From Cladocopium goreaui (taxonomy: Eukaryota > Sar > Dinophyceae > Suessiales > Symbiodiniaceae), in the NCBI GenBank assembly GCA_947184155.2, contig CAMXCT020000435.1, positions 404,979 through 468,978 on the forward strand: a stretch of 64,000 nucleotides of DNA. The letters are read 5' to 3'. This document shows, in pieces, positions 56,458 through 64,000 of the stretch; the stretch's first letter is position 1; each line of letters opens with the position of its first letter. The notes under the pieces were generated by a model. It was given only the letters and a program-made list of their open reading frames with translations, was not told the origin of the DNA and did not search any database. A program made the position numbers and the translations under genes.

Positions 56458-57014
56458 CTGAGGCATGGCATCAGCAAGGTCTGGGCTTAGGGAAACATAC
56501 ACATATATAGCACTTTATGTGTGTATAAATAAAAAGGTATATTCATATTATATATATATAAAAGTATGTATATATGTATATATCATCTATCTCTCTCTCT
56601 CTCCCCATCGCCATCTCAGAGAGTTCAACAAAAGCTGAAGGCGAGCAAGTGGCCCAGCTCAATCAGCCACTAGCTGGTCAGCCATTAGCGTAAGTCGTCT
56701 TACTTTAAGTATACACATGTATATGCACATGTGTCCACATTCACCTGCTTATATGCACATATCCATGCCTCAAATAAACTCTTGTCTACTGAAAGTTCAT
56801 GCTTAATTGTATGTCACAGTATATAGTGAGAAAACAGCCTCCTCATCAAAATGTAGGTCTGAAGTCTCAAGCTAGTCATCTGCTAAAAGTCTTCAGTTTG
56901 TTATGGAACCCCAACTTTGTTCTCAGAAAAGTCCCAACTACGAAATCTACTAGGAACCCCCCACTTTAGCCCATAAAACACATCCCCAAATACCCAGATT
57001 TTCCACTGGCCACG

Positions 57015-57121
57015 GGCTCCCTGCTCCCAGCTGGGTTTCCGCTCTAAGTCGCAAGGCGTTGTCCTTCTCTGCCAGTTCCTCGCCGTGACACGTCAGCAAG
57101 CGCTCCACCAACGGTTCGATC
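57015..57121 (-). CDS. exon, probably near the start of the HECT gene
   Basis: After the acceptor AAGCCACCCAAG the frame reads IEPLVERLLTCHGEELAEKD then NALRLRAETQLG. It is helical and charged. It could instead belong to the XRN-like N-terminal part. Confidence 0.48.
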
Positions 57122-57361
57122 CTTGGGTGGCTTAAGGTGGGTTTGATATGGAAAAATATGGGATAATGGAATCATTGCACAAATGTATGTATATATATAT
57201 ATGGATACACATGTATGTATATATATATATACACCATATAACATTATAAAACTACCAATGGTTTCTTAAATCATATGATTAATGATCACTGGAATGGGTT
57301 AAGGATGTTTAGGAAAAAACAGAAGGACATCATATGGTTTTGACCCAAAATACTCAGCCTT

Positions 57362-57455
57362 TTAGGCATCCCCACGGGCCAGTCCGAGGAACAACTCGTA
57401 GTTGCGCTGACGCTTGCGATTGGGCATCGTCCTCAAGGGTCGCAGCGGACGTGGC
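57362..57455 (-). CDS. possible exon, frame uncertain
   Basis: Two minus frames are open: LATSAATLEDDAQSQASAQL and MPNRKRQRNYELFLGLARGD. The GC-rich island suggests coding. Confidence 0.35.
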
Positions 57456-57834
57456 AAGTGAGTGCCAAAGTGCCAAAGTTTGGCAGTGAATTTCATTGAA
57501 TTTCTGGGGTCTCCGGTAGATGTATTGATGAATATAGAGAAATGAAATGGATGATGGGTGGACATGACATGCGCGGTATCAATGCAGCTGTGCCGACATC
57601 TCATAAGCATCTTCTGGAAGCGGAGCAGCAAAAATCATGATAGTACAAGATAGTACAAGTGGGCTCCTAGCGGAAACATAGATTGCACAGAAATATTAGA
57701 ATATCATAGTAGGGCGAGGATCAAGATCCCAAGTATGTATAAGTATGTTGTGTTTGATATGCAACACCTTTTAATGTGGCAAGGGAAACCTCAAAAGGTA
57801 AGGCACCCTAAATACACGAAATTTGACAGAGCAG

Positions 57835-57905
57835 GAAGCCCCAGTTCAGGTCACCATGCGGGAGTGCACACCGTGCACACCGTCCGCACCCCTTGCCAAC
57901 CATTG
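57835..57905 (-). CDS. possible short exon
   Basis: The acceptor GCTTATTTCGCAG is followed by QWLARGADGVHGVHSRMVT. Confidence 0.33.
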
Positions 57906-58043
57906 CACTGCGAAATAAGCCGAAGTTCGCTACCATATCATATTTCATGATATTTCATGATATTTCACATACTAGTAGTTTTAAACAAATAGAAAAACAA
58001 TCCGACTTCCAATACTAGAAATTTGAAGCCAGAGCCACCTGAC

Positions 58044-58136
58044 CTGACACCACATCAACCCTGGCATCCGCCAAGTTGCATGGCCAACACTGACTGGTTT
58101 CGAGCCTCCCTTGAGCCGCAAAAAAGCTGCCCAGCA
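58044..58136 (-). CDS. exon of the XRN-like N-terminal cluster
   Basis: The acceptor TGCTGGGCAG and the donor GGTGTCAG|GTCAGG bracket two possible frames: FFAAQGRLETSQCWPCNLAD, which is open further, and FLRLKGGSKPVSVGHATWRM, which is in phase with the previous exon. Confidence 0.42.
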
Positions 58137-58521
58137 ACAGCGTGATCAATTTTACCATGTCCACCCATGCATCCATTGGCATTATAGTCGCGTTACAGTT
58201 CAAGTAATTATATCTAATTACCCATGTAGTCCAAAAAGGCATGTCATATAATATATATCCAAAAGGTGTATATATATATATATAGATATTTTACACTATC
58301 CTCACTAATTATCTATATACGCACACATGCATGAATCACTGTATCCCAATCTATATCCCAATTTTTATATTCCCATCGCCTGGTTCCCAGTGAAATGGAA
58401 GTTTCCTGAAACACACGGGTCCCCCCAAATCATCCAAGAATAAGCCGTTTTACTGCTGGAACCCATGGTTTCTCAGGGCTGTCGGTGTTTGAACCCCCCA
58501 TGAAATCCAGGACTTCCCAAC

Positions 58522-58628
58522 CTTTCTCCAGGCGTGGCCGGTTTCTCCGCCGCCGCCGCTGCTCCCAGACCTTGGCCGCCGCCGCAGGGCCATCGATGGC
58601 CAACAGCAGCGTGGCGCTTGGGGAGACC
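58522..58628 (-). CDS. XRN-like exon with the 'LLLAIDG' motif
   Basis: This 107-base exon lies between the acceptor GCGGTGCCAG and the donor GGAGAAAG|GTTGGG. It reads VSPSATLLLAIDGPAAAAKV then WEQRRRRRNRPRLEK. XRN proteins carry P-x-x-L-L-x-(L/M)-A-I-D-G-V-A-P-R-A-K-x-x-x-Q-R-x-R-R-F. The AIDG Asp is a metal ligand, and the following basic run matches in position, though the usual PRAK reads AAAK. Phase joins the 59150-59199 exon exactly. Confidence 0.72.
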
Positions 58629-58888
58629 CTGGCACCGCAGGCGCCGACGTGGGAAAATGATAGCATAGTAATGGACGGTTGAAAGGGGCAATACATGCAA
58701 GGGATGTGGTACTTGTTGTCGACACATAAATATACTTATCCTGGATTTGCTCTAGGAACCACAGAAAAAACAACATATTCCGCTTTGATCGACTTGAATC
58801 GATTCCCCAAGTAATATTGGATTTTCCATTGGGGAAATAAACAGGCTCACCTTCAGCAAATCCAGGTTGTTGGTAAAGCAATATGATG

Positions 58889-58972
58889 TTTACAACCCAC
58901 ATGTTGGTGGTTTATACCATCCATTTATGGGAAAATTGTGAATGGTTTACTATTGCTTCACTCACATTAATG
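58889..58972. repeat. MITE-like, AACCCACAT end family
   Basis: ACAACCCACATGTTGGTGG to CACTCACATTAATG, containing ATACCATCCATTTATGGG. It is related to the element at 60389. Confidence 0.5.
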
Positions 58973-59149
58973 ATCTGGGCAAATTACAATGATTCAAACA
59001 CCTGAATTAAGGCCATTTGCGAATGATTCCCCTTCTTAACCATGAGTCCAGTAAGGTCGCAGTAAGGTCGTCATAATTTACCCAGAAGTTGTAGCCATTG
59101 GGAATTTACCGTTCCCTCCGCCGAATCTCTGTGACCGTCTCCGCGACAC

Positions 59150-59199
59150 CTGTCCAGCAGGTGATCCAGCCGCGCAGAGACTGCCGTAAGGAAGGCAGC
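59150..59199 (-). CDS. XRN-like exon before the AIDG motif
   Basis: This 50-base exon lies between the acceptor CTGATCCACAG and the donor CTGGACAG|GTGTCG. It reads AAFLTAVSARLDHLLD and, across the junction, R then VSPS. XRN proteins have a helix I-F-x-x-(I/L)-x-x-x-(L/I)-D-x-L immediately before V-x-P-x-x-L-L, matching LTAVSARLDHLLDRVSPSATLL. Confidence 0.62.
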
Positions 59200-59309
59200 C
59201 TGTGGATCAGCATGGCAACGTTTAAAGAACATGGTAAGACCTGGCAGAATCTGATGAAAACATGTAAGCTATGTATAAATGTGGAAAAAATATAAGTCTA
59301 ATACCAGGC

Positions 59310-60570
59310 TCTACCATAAAATCTGTGCTCCGCAGCTCAAAAGTTATTTTAAACCCTAGTAATGTCAGGTCTCGGCCCCAATCCTACCAGATGGTGGAAA
59401 CGTGTCAGCTGAAGTTTGGGAGCTCGTTAACTTGTGCCATGGAAATCACTGTGTTTCGTTTCCCTCCTCTCGCTGGATGGCGCTTAATGTGGTCCTCGGT
59501 GCTGCCTACGTTTCTGATGATGCCTTTGCTTCTTTGGATGCTAAGATTGTAGAGTTTCCTGTCTTGATCAAAGACCTGCCATCGAAGGTTGGGTCTTTCC
59601 ATTGCTTTCTCGTTCCGGCAGTGTGTTTGACGAGGTTCTGCCCCGACCCATACTGGTGGACAGTTTCAGCTGCATGGAAGATCATGGAAGCACTTGTCTT
59701 CCCATCTACTTGTGGGGCTCCTTGCTGTGGCAGGAGCAGGTTGGGGACATCTCCTCGGAGCGCAGTCATCATGGGAAAGCATTGGCACTTCACGGGGTTG
59801 ATGACTCTGTGCAACATGGGTGTTTGGGGCGTTGCGGACATGTCGCCAGTCCTGTTCAACCCAACTTTGGCGCGGATCGGTCGGCCATAGGATATGAAGG
59901 ACGTGTGAGGTTGCAGCATGTGCTTGACCAATCTGAGTCTGCACGTCTCAGACGGAATGCTTGTCATGACTTCATGACCTTTTCAGCAACATGCGAAACC
60001 TGAGCCATCACGCGCACTTCGGTGTTGTGGTGTTTTCCCCCCTTTTCATTTTCCAGGTAGAAGCATGCCCGTTCCCTGCCCATGCACAGCATCGCTCAGC
60101 TGGCAGGAAATATCTAGTCAAGGACCCACTTTGGAGCACAATGCTCACTAGACTGTGTGCCACTCAATCAGTTAATGTTTGTGAGCAGCTTGTGAAGTAT
60201 CCATGGCAGGTGGCTGGGGGCGAACTCCCACAGCCCATCGTGATATGTGTACAAAGCAGACTGTTTGGCTGCAGCTCAGCCCGCTTGGGCAAACCTGTCC
60301 ACCAGCTCAGACCTGGAACCCTTCGGCACCATCGGCACTGCTGCAGCCGTGCTCATGCTGCCACACAAGCGCCCGTGTTAACCCTAGTAATGTGGGTAAA
60401 ACAATAATAAACAACCCATTTGGGAATGGTTTTATACAACCTATTTATGGTAATTTGGGGGATTGTTTACTTTTTTTAACCCACATTCATGTTAGTTATA
60501 GGCCAGCTTGGCTAAGAGAAATCAGACCGGGTGCCAGGTGCCTCAGTTGCTCCGCCTCCGCGTGCTGTTA
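59310..60570. other. intron-less block with overlapping open frames on both strands
   Basis: For over 1 kb frames of 90-160 residues are open on both strands (plus 59402-59890 and 59602-60003, minus 59967-59506). Composition is uniform and free of microsatellites. I recognise no protein. It resembles the blocks at 42.9 and 49.4 kb in character and may be a dispersed element or retrocopy inside the XRN-like gene. Confidence 0.35.
60389..60487. mobile_element. second MITE family, AATGTGGGTTAAA ends
   Basis: AATGTGGGTAAAACAATAAT on the left pairs with GTTTACTTTTTTTAACCCAC plus ATT on the right. The interior has AACCCATTTGGGAATGG and CCTATTTATGG. Related diverged copies lie at 58.9 and 62.75 kb. 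Confidence 0.7.
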
Positions 60571-60637
60571 AAGTTTCATGCAAAACGCTGTTGGGATCCA
60601 CATACCTCAGGGAAAATGGCACATTTATGGATGATTC

Positions 60638-60725
60638 ACCAGAACTGTTGGAATATGATTGGGTAATTCTGACCATAAATGATCATAAATGGAATCATAA
60701 CATATTTTCCAACAACAGTTCTGGT
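60638..60725. mobile_element. small inverted-repeat element, ACCAGAACTGTTGGAA ends
   Basis: ACCAGAACTGTTGGAATAT pairs with ATATTTTCCAACAACAGTTC plus TGGT, with nested ATAAATGATCATAAATGG. Unit length is 88 bp. Confidence 0.75.
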
Positions 60726-60789
60726 AATTGTCCGATCATGGGTGCAACTATGGAAAATTACATGAACATTACCATAACTGTTGTTGGAT

Positions 60790-60878
60790 TACCCTCTAAT
60801 CTTACATAGCCGTGGTGGCCCATTGATGATTCTCCTATGAAACATGGTGATTTTCCATAGCTATGCTCAGTTACAAGA
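60790..60878. mobile_element. MITE, TACCCTCTGGTAA family, decayed right end
   Basis: TACCCTCTAATCTTACATAG leads through CTATGAAACATGGTGATTTT to CCATAGCTATGCTCAGTTAC. The terminal AGAGGGTA is lost. Confidence 0.7.
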
Positions 60879-60879
60879 A

Positions 60880-60945
60880 TGCATTTGTTACTTGATGGTG
60901 GGCTTGTCACCGAGCTGGCTGCTGAGTTGACAGGATGCATCCTAT
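60880..60945 (-). CDS. possible XRN-like exon
   Basis: A frame MHPVNSAASSVTSPPSSNKC follows the acceptor CATAGGATAG. XRN proteins have a D-x-N-x-(I/L)-(I/L)-H-x-(A/C) segment here. HPVNSAA is only a loose match. Confidence 0.3.
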
Positions 60946-61139
60946 CCTATGGCTTTGACCTGAAATCTGAGATGTGTACAACCCAATTTCATACAATCTC
61001 TATCATATATAGTTGTTTTTTTTAATAAACTGTATATGAACATATGGGCATCATATGGGAAAATGATTTCTCAAACCACTGGATCTTTGGACTTTTCCAT
61101 GCCACCCGCCCAAGGTGGCCACAGCCGGCCCAAGGTGGC

Positions 61140-61185
61140 CCAAGGGCCAAGCTACACGTGCTCGGCTTTCAGGTCCACCTGCTCA
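61140..61185 (-). CDS. possible short XRN-like exon
   Basis: After GAGCTGTGAGCAG the frame reads VDLKAEH and then offers GAGCAC|GTGTAG as a donor. In XRN proteins such a segment precedes the conserved D-x-N. Too short to be sure. Confidence 0.25.
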
Positions 61186-61299
61186 CAGCTCGTTGGTGTT
61201 TCTCATCATTTTTGGTTGCCCAAGATTATCTGAATAAAGTGATTGCCAAAAAAAAGTAGTAAATATAGTATTATCCTAGTTGGTTGAGTAATTGGTAAT

Positions 61300-62190
61300 C
61301 TGATACCTCCTGGTTGGCCAAGAACCTTAATTAACGCCTTCCGGCAATTTGATCCCCGCGAGCCATGAGATACAAGTACAAGTAGTGTTGACATGAAATC
61401 TTGACGCTTAGGCAGCCGATCTCCCGATAAAGCTGACTTGCCAACGCTTTTGACGACAACACTTATGCAATTGATGCTTTCAAGTTGGGATGTTTGAATT
61501 GTTGAGCAGCTACCCCAGCTTCAACATGGGTTTGTCTAAAAATAGGCTGCAAATTTTGGACCCAAATCGCAGTGTCCGTTCTATATATCCCATATCTCCC
61601 CAATGGTTGGCTGTATGCCCCAATCTTTACCTTCTTGGTTACTTATATATATCCCATTACATCCTCATGATGGTTGCTTTGGAATTTTGAAAGAGACGCC
61701 GCGCGTAGGAAGACCCCTCTCATCGCATAACTCATCGACTTGCGGAATTCGGTAAGTGCACCAACTCTCACAAATTCTCAATCATCTCAACAAAGCAAAA
61801 TCTACGAAAAAGGGAGCCAATGGTTGGACTGACCAACAGCTCACAAGGGTTCACAAAAGCGCCCCAAAAGGCGAGACTCTCAACCATATCCACCCAACCA
61901 ACTTCGTGTAAGGAAGAAGTTACACATGTGTCCTCAAAAGGCAAAGCCTTTTGAACTTGCCCAGCAAGTTCACCTAGGAGGTATTGGTATCGGATCAATT
62001 CCCGCATGGTAGTCACCATGTTTCACCCAAGTAGTGACACCACCACGCCCCCCCCGGCAATTGATGGTTGCTTTCCCATGCGTCATGCCCTAACGTTTAC
62101 TCGGCTGGTTCTGTACTTACATCCTATTACGTCCCCATGATGGTTAGTGTCGCCATGATATCTTCAATGTCAAATTACGCTCCACTGTTT
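61300..62190. other. no supported exon
   Basis: Intron-like DNA. The open frame at 61768-62019 (minus) lacks splice context. Confidence 0.4.
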
Positions 62191-62196
62191 GTTGCT

Positions 62197-62300
62197 TACC
62201 CTCTGGTAATTCAACATAGCTATATATGGAACATTGTTCATTTATGGAAGGTGTACCTGATTATCCTGATTTACCTATGAAACAGGGTTTTCCCTGGCTG
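62197..62300. mobile_element. MITE, TACCCTCTGGTAA family, partial
   Basis: The left end TACCCTCTGGTAATTCAACA and TAGCTATATATGGAAC are present. The right part (TTTACCTATGAAACAGGG) has lost the terminus. It ends about 47 bases below the first XRN-like exon. Confidence 0.7.
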
Positions 62301-62346
62301 AAAATGACCAAGTGTAAATCCCACCATTGTTTGGGACCCAAAAAAC

Positions 62347-62415
62347 GTTTGCCTCGGAACGAAAGGCATCTGGAAAGGTGCTCCGCAGCCATTGTGTCAA
62401 GCGAGGAATGCCCAT
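62347..62415 (-). CDS. XRN-like exoribonuclease, first exon
   Basis: The minus frame opens with ATG at 62415 and reads MGIPRLTQWLRSTFPDAF then RSEAN, ending at GGCAAAC|GTTTTT. XRN proteins start M-G-(V/I)-P-x-(F/L)-x-x-W-(L/I)-x-x-(R/x)-(Y/F)-P. The Gly right after the initiator and the W-L-x-x-x-F-P pattern match the family, so this ATG is very likely the true start. An out-of-frame ATG lies 11 bases upstream. A spliced-leader acceptor should lie upstream but I cannot place it. Confidence 0.75.
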
Positions 62416-62499
62416 GTTTCGCTCATGGTGATGTAGTCGGAGCAAAAACAGGGGGTCCGAAGTCCTACGTGGGTAATAAGTAAATCAACTCACCCCCTT

Positions 62500-62740
62500 A
62501 TAGGGAATATGCATGTATGTGTATATATATATATATATTCATACATATATACAGGAAATCAAAAGGATATATTATATATATATATAAAATTGTATATATG
62601 TGGGAAATACATGGAAATACTGGAAATATACAGGAAATCTATGGATATAACAATTTTATACGTAATACATATATATATATATATGTGTGTGTGTGTGTAT
62701 GTATGTATGTATATAAATATATACAGTATTACAGTAGTGT
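62500..62740. repeat. (TA)n and (TG)n microsatellites
   Basis: ATATATATAT tracts at 62521-62590 and 62668-62730 with GTGTGTGTG. Tyr/Ile-rich frames across them are artefacts. Confidence 0.88.
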
Positions 62741-62749
62741 ATTTCAATT

Positions 62750-63410
62750 TGTGGTAAACCCATGTAAACCCAATAATAAACTTCCCCCAACATCACCATC
62801 AGTGGGCGGTATAAAATATCCCCAAATGGTTATTATTGGCTTTCCCACATTAATGAATTATAATATGGATATCAAATATGCCCAGATTAATGCAAGAAGT
62901 CTGAAATCACAAGCTGAAACTGTGATGCACATCTAAATGACAAATGCTGAATATCAATGGATTGATCTTGAAGGAAAACCGCTACAGGAACACATTGTTT
63001 TAACATCAAACTAGGGGAGTCCTATAATGTAAGTGTCCCGCAACGTACAATGTTCACTTGTTGTGGTTCATGTTGTCATATATATATATATATATGTACC
63101 GTTAGGATGATGATTCTCAAGATCATATTATCAGTTTCGTGTATTAATAGCGGATCCGAGAGCGTTATTTCATGTTTATGCCATCCCTTCCATCGTTCTT
63201 CGTGTTCCCCGCATTTTGATCATGTCGGTCTGCCGGGAGGAATTGATTGCTGAACTTCGCACTGGCCCCAGGGCTATTTCCAGTGACTTGTGCAACGGCA
63301 GCGAATGGTTTTCCCCACAAACACCCCGTATATCAGTACTGCTCTTGCACCAAAGAGTGGATCTTCTGGTATATAATTGACTGTTGGTCTCCTAGGACGT
63401 TAGGATATCT
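62750..63410. other. spacer between the PPR and XRN-like genes
   Basis: Contains a diverged element with GTAAACCCATGTAAACCC and GGCTTTCCCACATTAATG, and a (TA)n tract at 63077. No supported exon. The end of the PPR gene and the start region of the XRN-like gene should lie here. Confidence 0.4.
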
Positions 63411-63419
63411 TTGCAACTG

Positions 63420-63529
63420 ATTGCAGTGAGGCCGGGCTTGGTTTTTCTTCGCCACTCTTGCAGCAGGGACAGTGCGGATTGCCACTGCGTTCCCTTCTCA
63501 CATGCACTCATCATTGCACTGAAGGTCAC
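63420..63529 (-). CDS. PPR-repeat protein, second exon in window
   Basis: The acceptor CGTGTGCCCAG starts VTFSAMMSACEKGTQWQSAL then SLLQEWRRKTKPGLTAIS. It continues the repeat begun on the exon at 63818 as PDV|VTFSAMMSACEKG. The SACEKGTQWQ(x)AL signature is characteristic of dinoflagellate PPR arrays in my recollection. PPR proteins bind single-stranded RNA, mostly in organelles. The lower edge is approximate. Confidence 0.75.
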
Positions 63530-63817
63530 CTGGGCACACGTCTCGACAGTCTCACCAATGCCGGGTGGTCAACCATGCGGATGTACCGACTGGGTATATA
63601 ATCGATATAATGGAAATATAATCATATAATATAGATATAGAAAAGCCAACTTGATATGATACCTGGGTTTTTCCCAAAATGGTGGGGTTTCATTCACCAC
63701 CTATTGTATTATGAGTGTCCCCCATTACCATTCTTTACAGCAGGACCCCATCTACCTTAGGCGATGGGAAAATTCTGCAACTTCCCATCCCCCCAATCTC
63801 AACCAGCGGCAAGTCAC

Positions 63818-64000
63818 CACATCCGGGCTGACCTTGGCAGAATGAAAAATGGCTAAGGCTTGTTGCCACTGGGTCGCCTTCTCACAGGAGCTGATTGTGG
63901 CATTGTGCGCATGGAGATTCGGATGGATCTTGGTTTTCGGCATCTGATGAAACAAGGCCAGCGCTGCTTGCCACATGGCCCCCTTCTCACATGCACTGAT
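63818..64000 (-). CDS. PPR-repeat protein, partial (continues beyond window)
   Basis: The minus frame enters from the window edge and reads ISACEKGAMWQAALALFHQM, then PKTKIHPNLHAHNATISSCE, KATQWQQALAIFHSAKVSPD and V, ending at GATGTG|GTGACT. It shows two 35-residue helix-turn-helix units, each with (S)xCEK..QWQ.AL. The donor and the next exon's first bases are both GTGAC. The protein is truncated by the window, so its N-terminus and length are unknown. Confidence 0.82.

Larger units (their letters stand above)
35394..57121 (-). other. inferred span of a large HECT-type E3 ubiquitin ligase gene
   Basis: About twenty-five minus-strand exons read as helical, armadillo-like segments (57-43 kb) followed by ordered HECT-domain blocks (41.4-35.4 kb). 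HECT ligases take ubiquitin from an E2 onto a Cys in the C-lobe and pass it to a substrate. Large members of the UPL1/HUWE1 or TRIP12 type have long armadillo regions before the domain, which this layout resembles. Three of the HECT-region introns need GC donors. The catalytic Cys is not visible in the last exon. The upper limit of the gene is a guess. Confidence 0.6.
20679..62415 (-). other. inferred span of an XRN-type 5'->3' exoribonuclease gene, interrupted by a HECT gene
   Basis: XRN1/XRN2 enzymes degrade 5'-monophosphate RNA processively and need several acidic residues spread over the N-terminal half. Here the family's landmarks appear in the correct order on one strand: start MGIPRLTQWL, AIDG, TPG, GTDSDL, GNDYLP, a W-x-L-x-x-Y block and ALAVLP. 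The first two groups lie at 62.4-58.5 kb and the rest at 32.9-24.4 kb. Everything between 57 and 35.4 kb appears to belong to a different, HECT-type gene. The XRN landmarks could be one gene with a nested gene, two partial paralogues, or two loci joined by rearrangement or assembly error. I mark the span only to connect the exons. Confidence 0.45.

Noticed and set aside
59402-59890. 162-residue plus-strand frame as a gene
   Set aside because: The opposite strand is equally open, there are no splice sites or motifs, and direction disagrees with the array. Kept only as an unexplained block.
1-64000. Dinoflagellate spliced-leader relic sequences, tRNA and rRNA genes
   Set aside because: I looked for the TAGCCATTTTGGCTCAAG-type leader and for clover-leaf or rRNA motifs and saw no convincing match by eye.

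Overview
The window looks like nuclear DNA of a dinoflagellate, probably a Symbiodiniaceae-type alga. Coding sequence is broken into many short exons (about 40-180 bases) separated by long AT-rich introns. Several introns can only be read with GC instead of GT at the 5' splice site. Microsatellites and small inverted-repeat elements are everywhere. The right edge carries a PPR array with the 'SACEKG.QWQ' signature I associate with dinoflagellate PPR proteins, and a 358-residue ORF carries the KRPA repeats common in the group. There are no bacterial features and no rRNA or tRNA gene that I can see. Every exon I can support lies on the minus strand, as in dinoflagellate unidirectional gene arrays, so gene order runs from the right edge to the left.

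Right to left: (1) 63.4-64.0 kb, two exons of a PPR protein that enters from beyond the window. (2) 62.4 to about 20.7 kb, exons that in order match an XRN-type 5'->3' exoribonuclease: the start MGIPRLTQWL at 62.4 kb, LLLAIDG at 58.6 kb, TPGVPVMDRL at 32.8 kb, VGTDSDL at 31.7 kb, GNDYLPEL at 29.4 kb, EEALMWCLETY at 25.5 kb and ALAVLPVAD at 24.4 kb. (3) Between the N-terminal and central XRN-like exons lies a second, apparently complete gene, about 57 to 35.4 kb: helical-repeat-like exons followed by ordered exons of a HECT ubiquitin-ligase domain. (4) 21.8-14.9 kb, further minus-strand exons of unrecognised products. (5) 9701-14946, a 5.2-kb DNA transposon with matching 28-base termini, inserted just inside an intron. 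(6) 1-9.7 kb, mostly non-coding, with microsatellites, a 40-bp minisatellite and a few possible exons.

The transposon is the best candidate for an undescribed system. Its ends contain tandem AT-rich TTAATTAAGGAGG sub-repeats. It encodes a KRPA-repeat protein, a Cys-rich frame, further disrupted frames and a transposase-like protein with candidate acidic residues. It also holds seven copies of a short hairpin, AAGGAG-N9-CTCCTT, most of which would read AG|GTGCAAG, a good 5' splice site. Separately, a MITE family with TACCCTCTGGTAA ends recurs across the window, often within 15-110 bases of an exon edge. Several introns have the same 5-6 bases at both ends, as expected for introns created by inserted elements.

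All translations and splice calls were made by eye. Exons with a clean AG acceptor, a GT/GC donor and matching phase are the strongest. Others are given as approximate.
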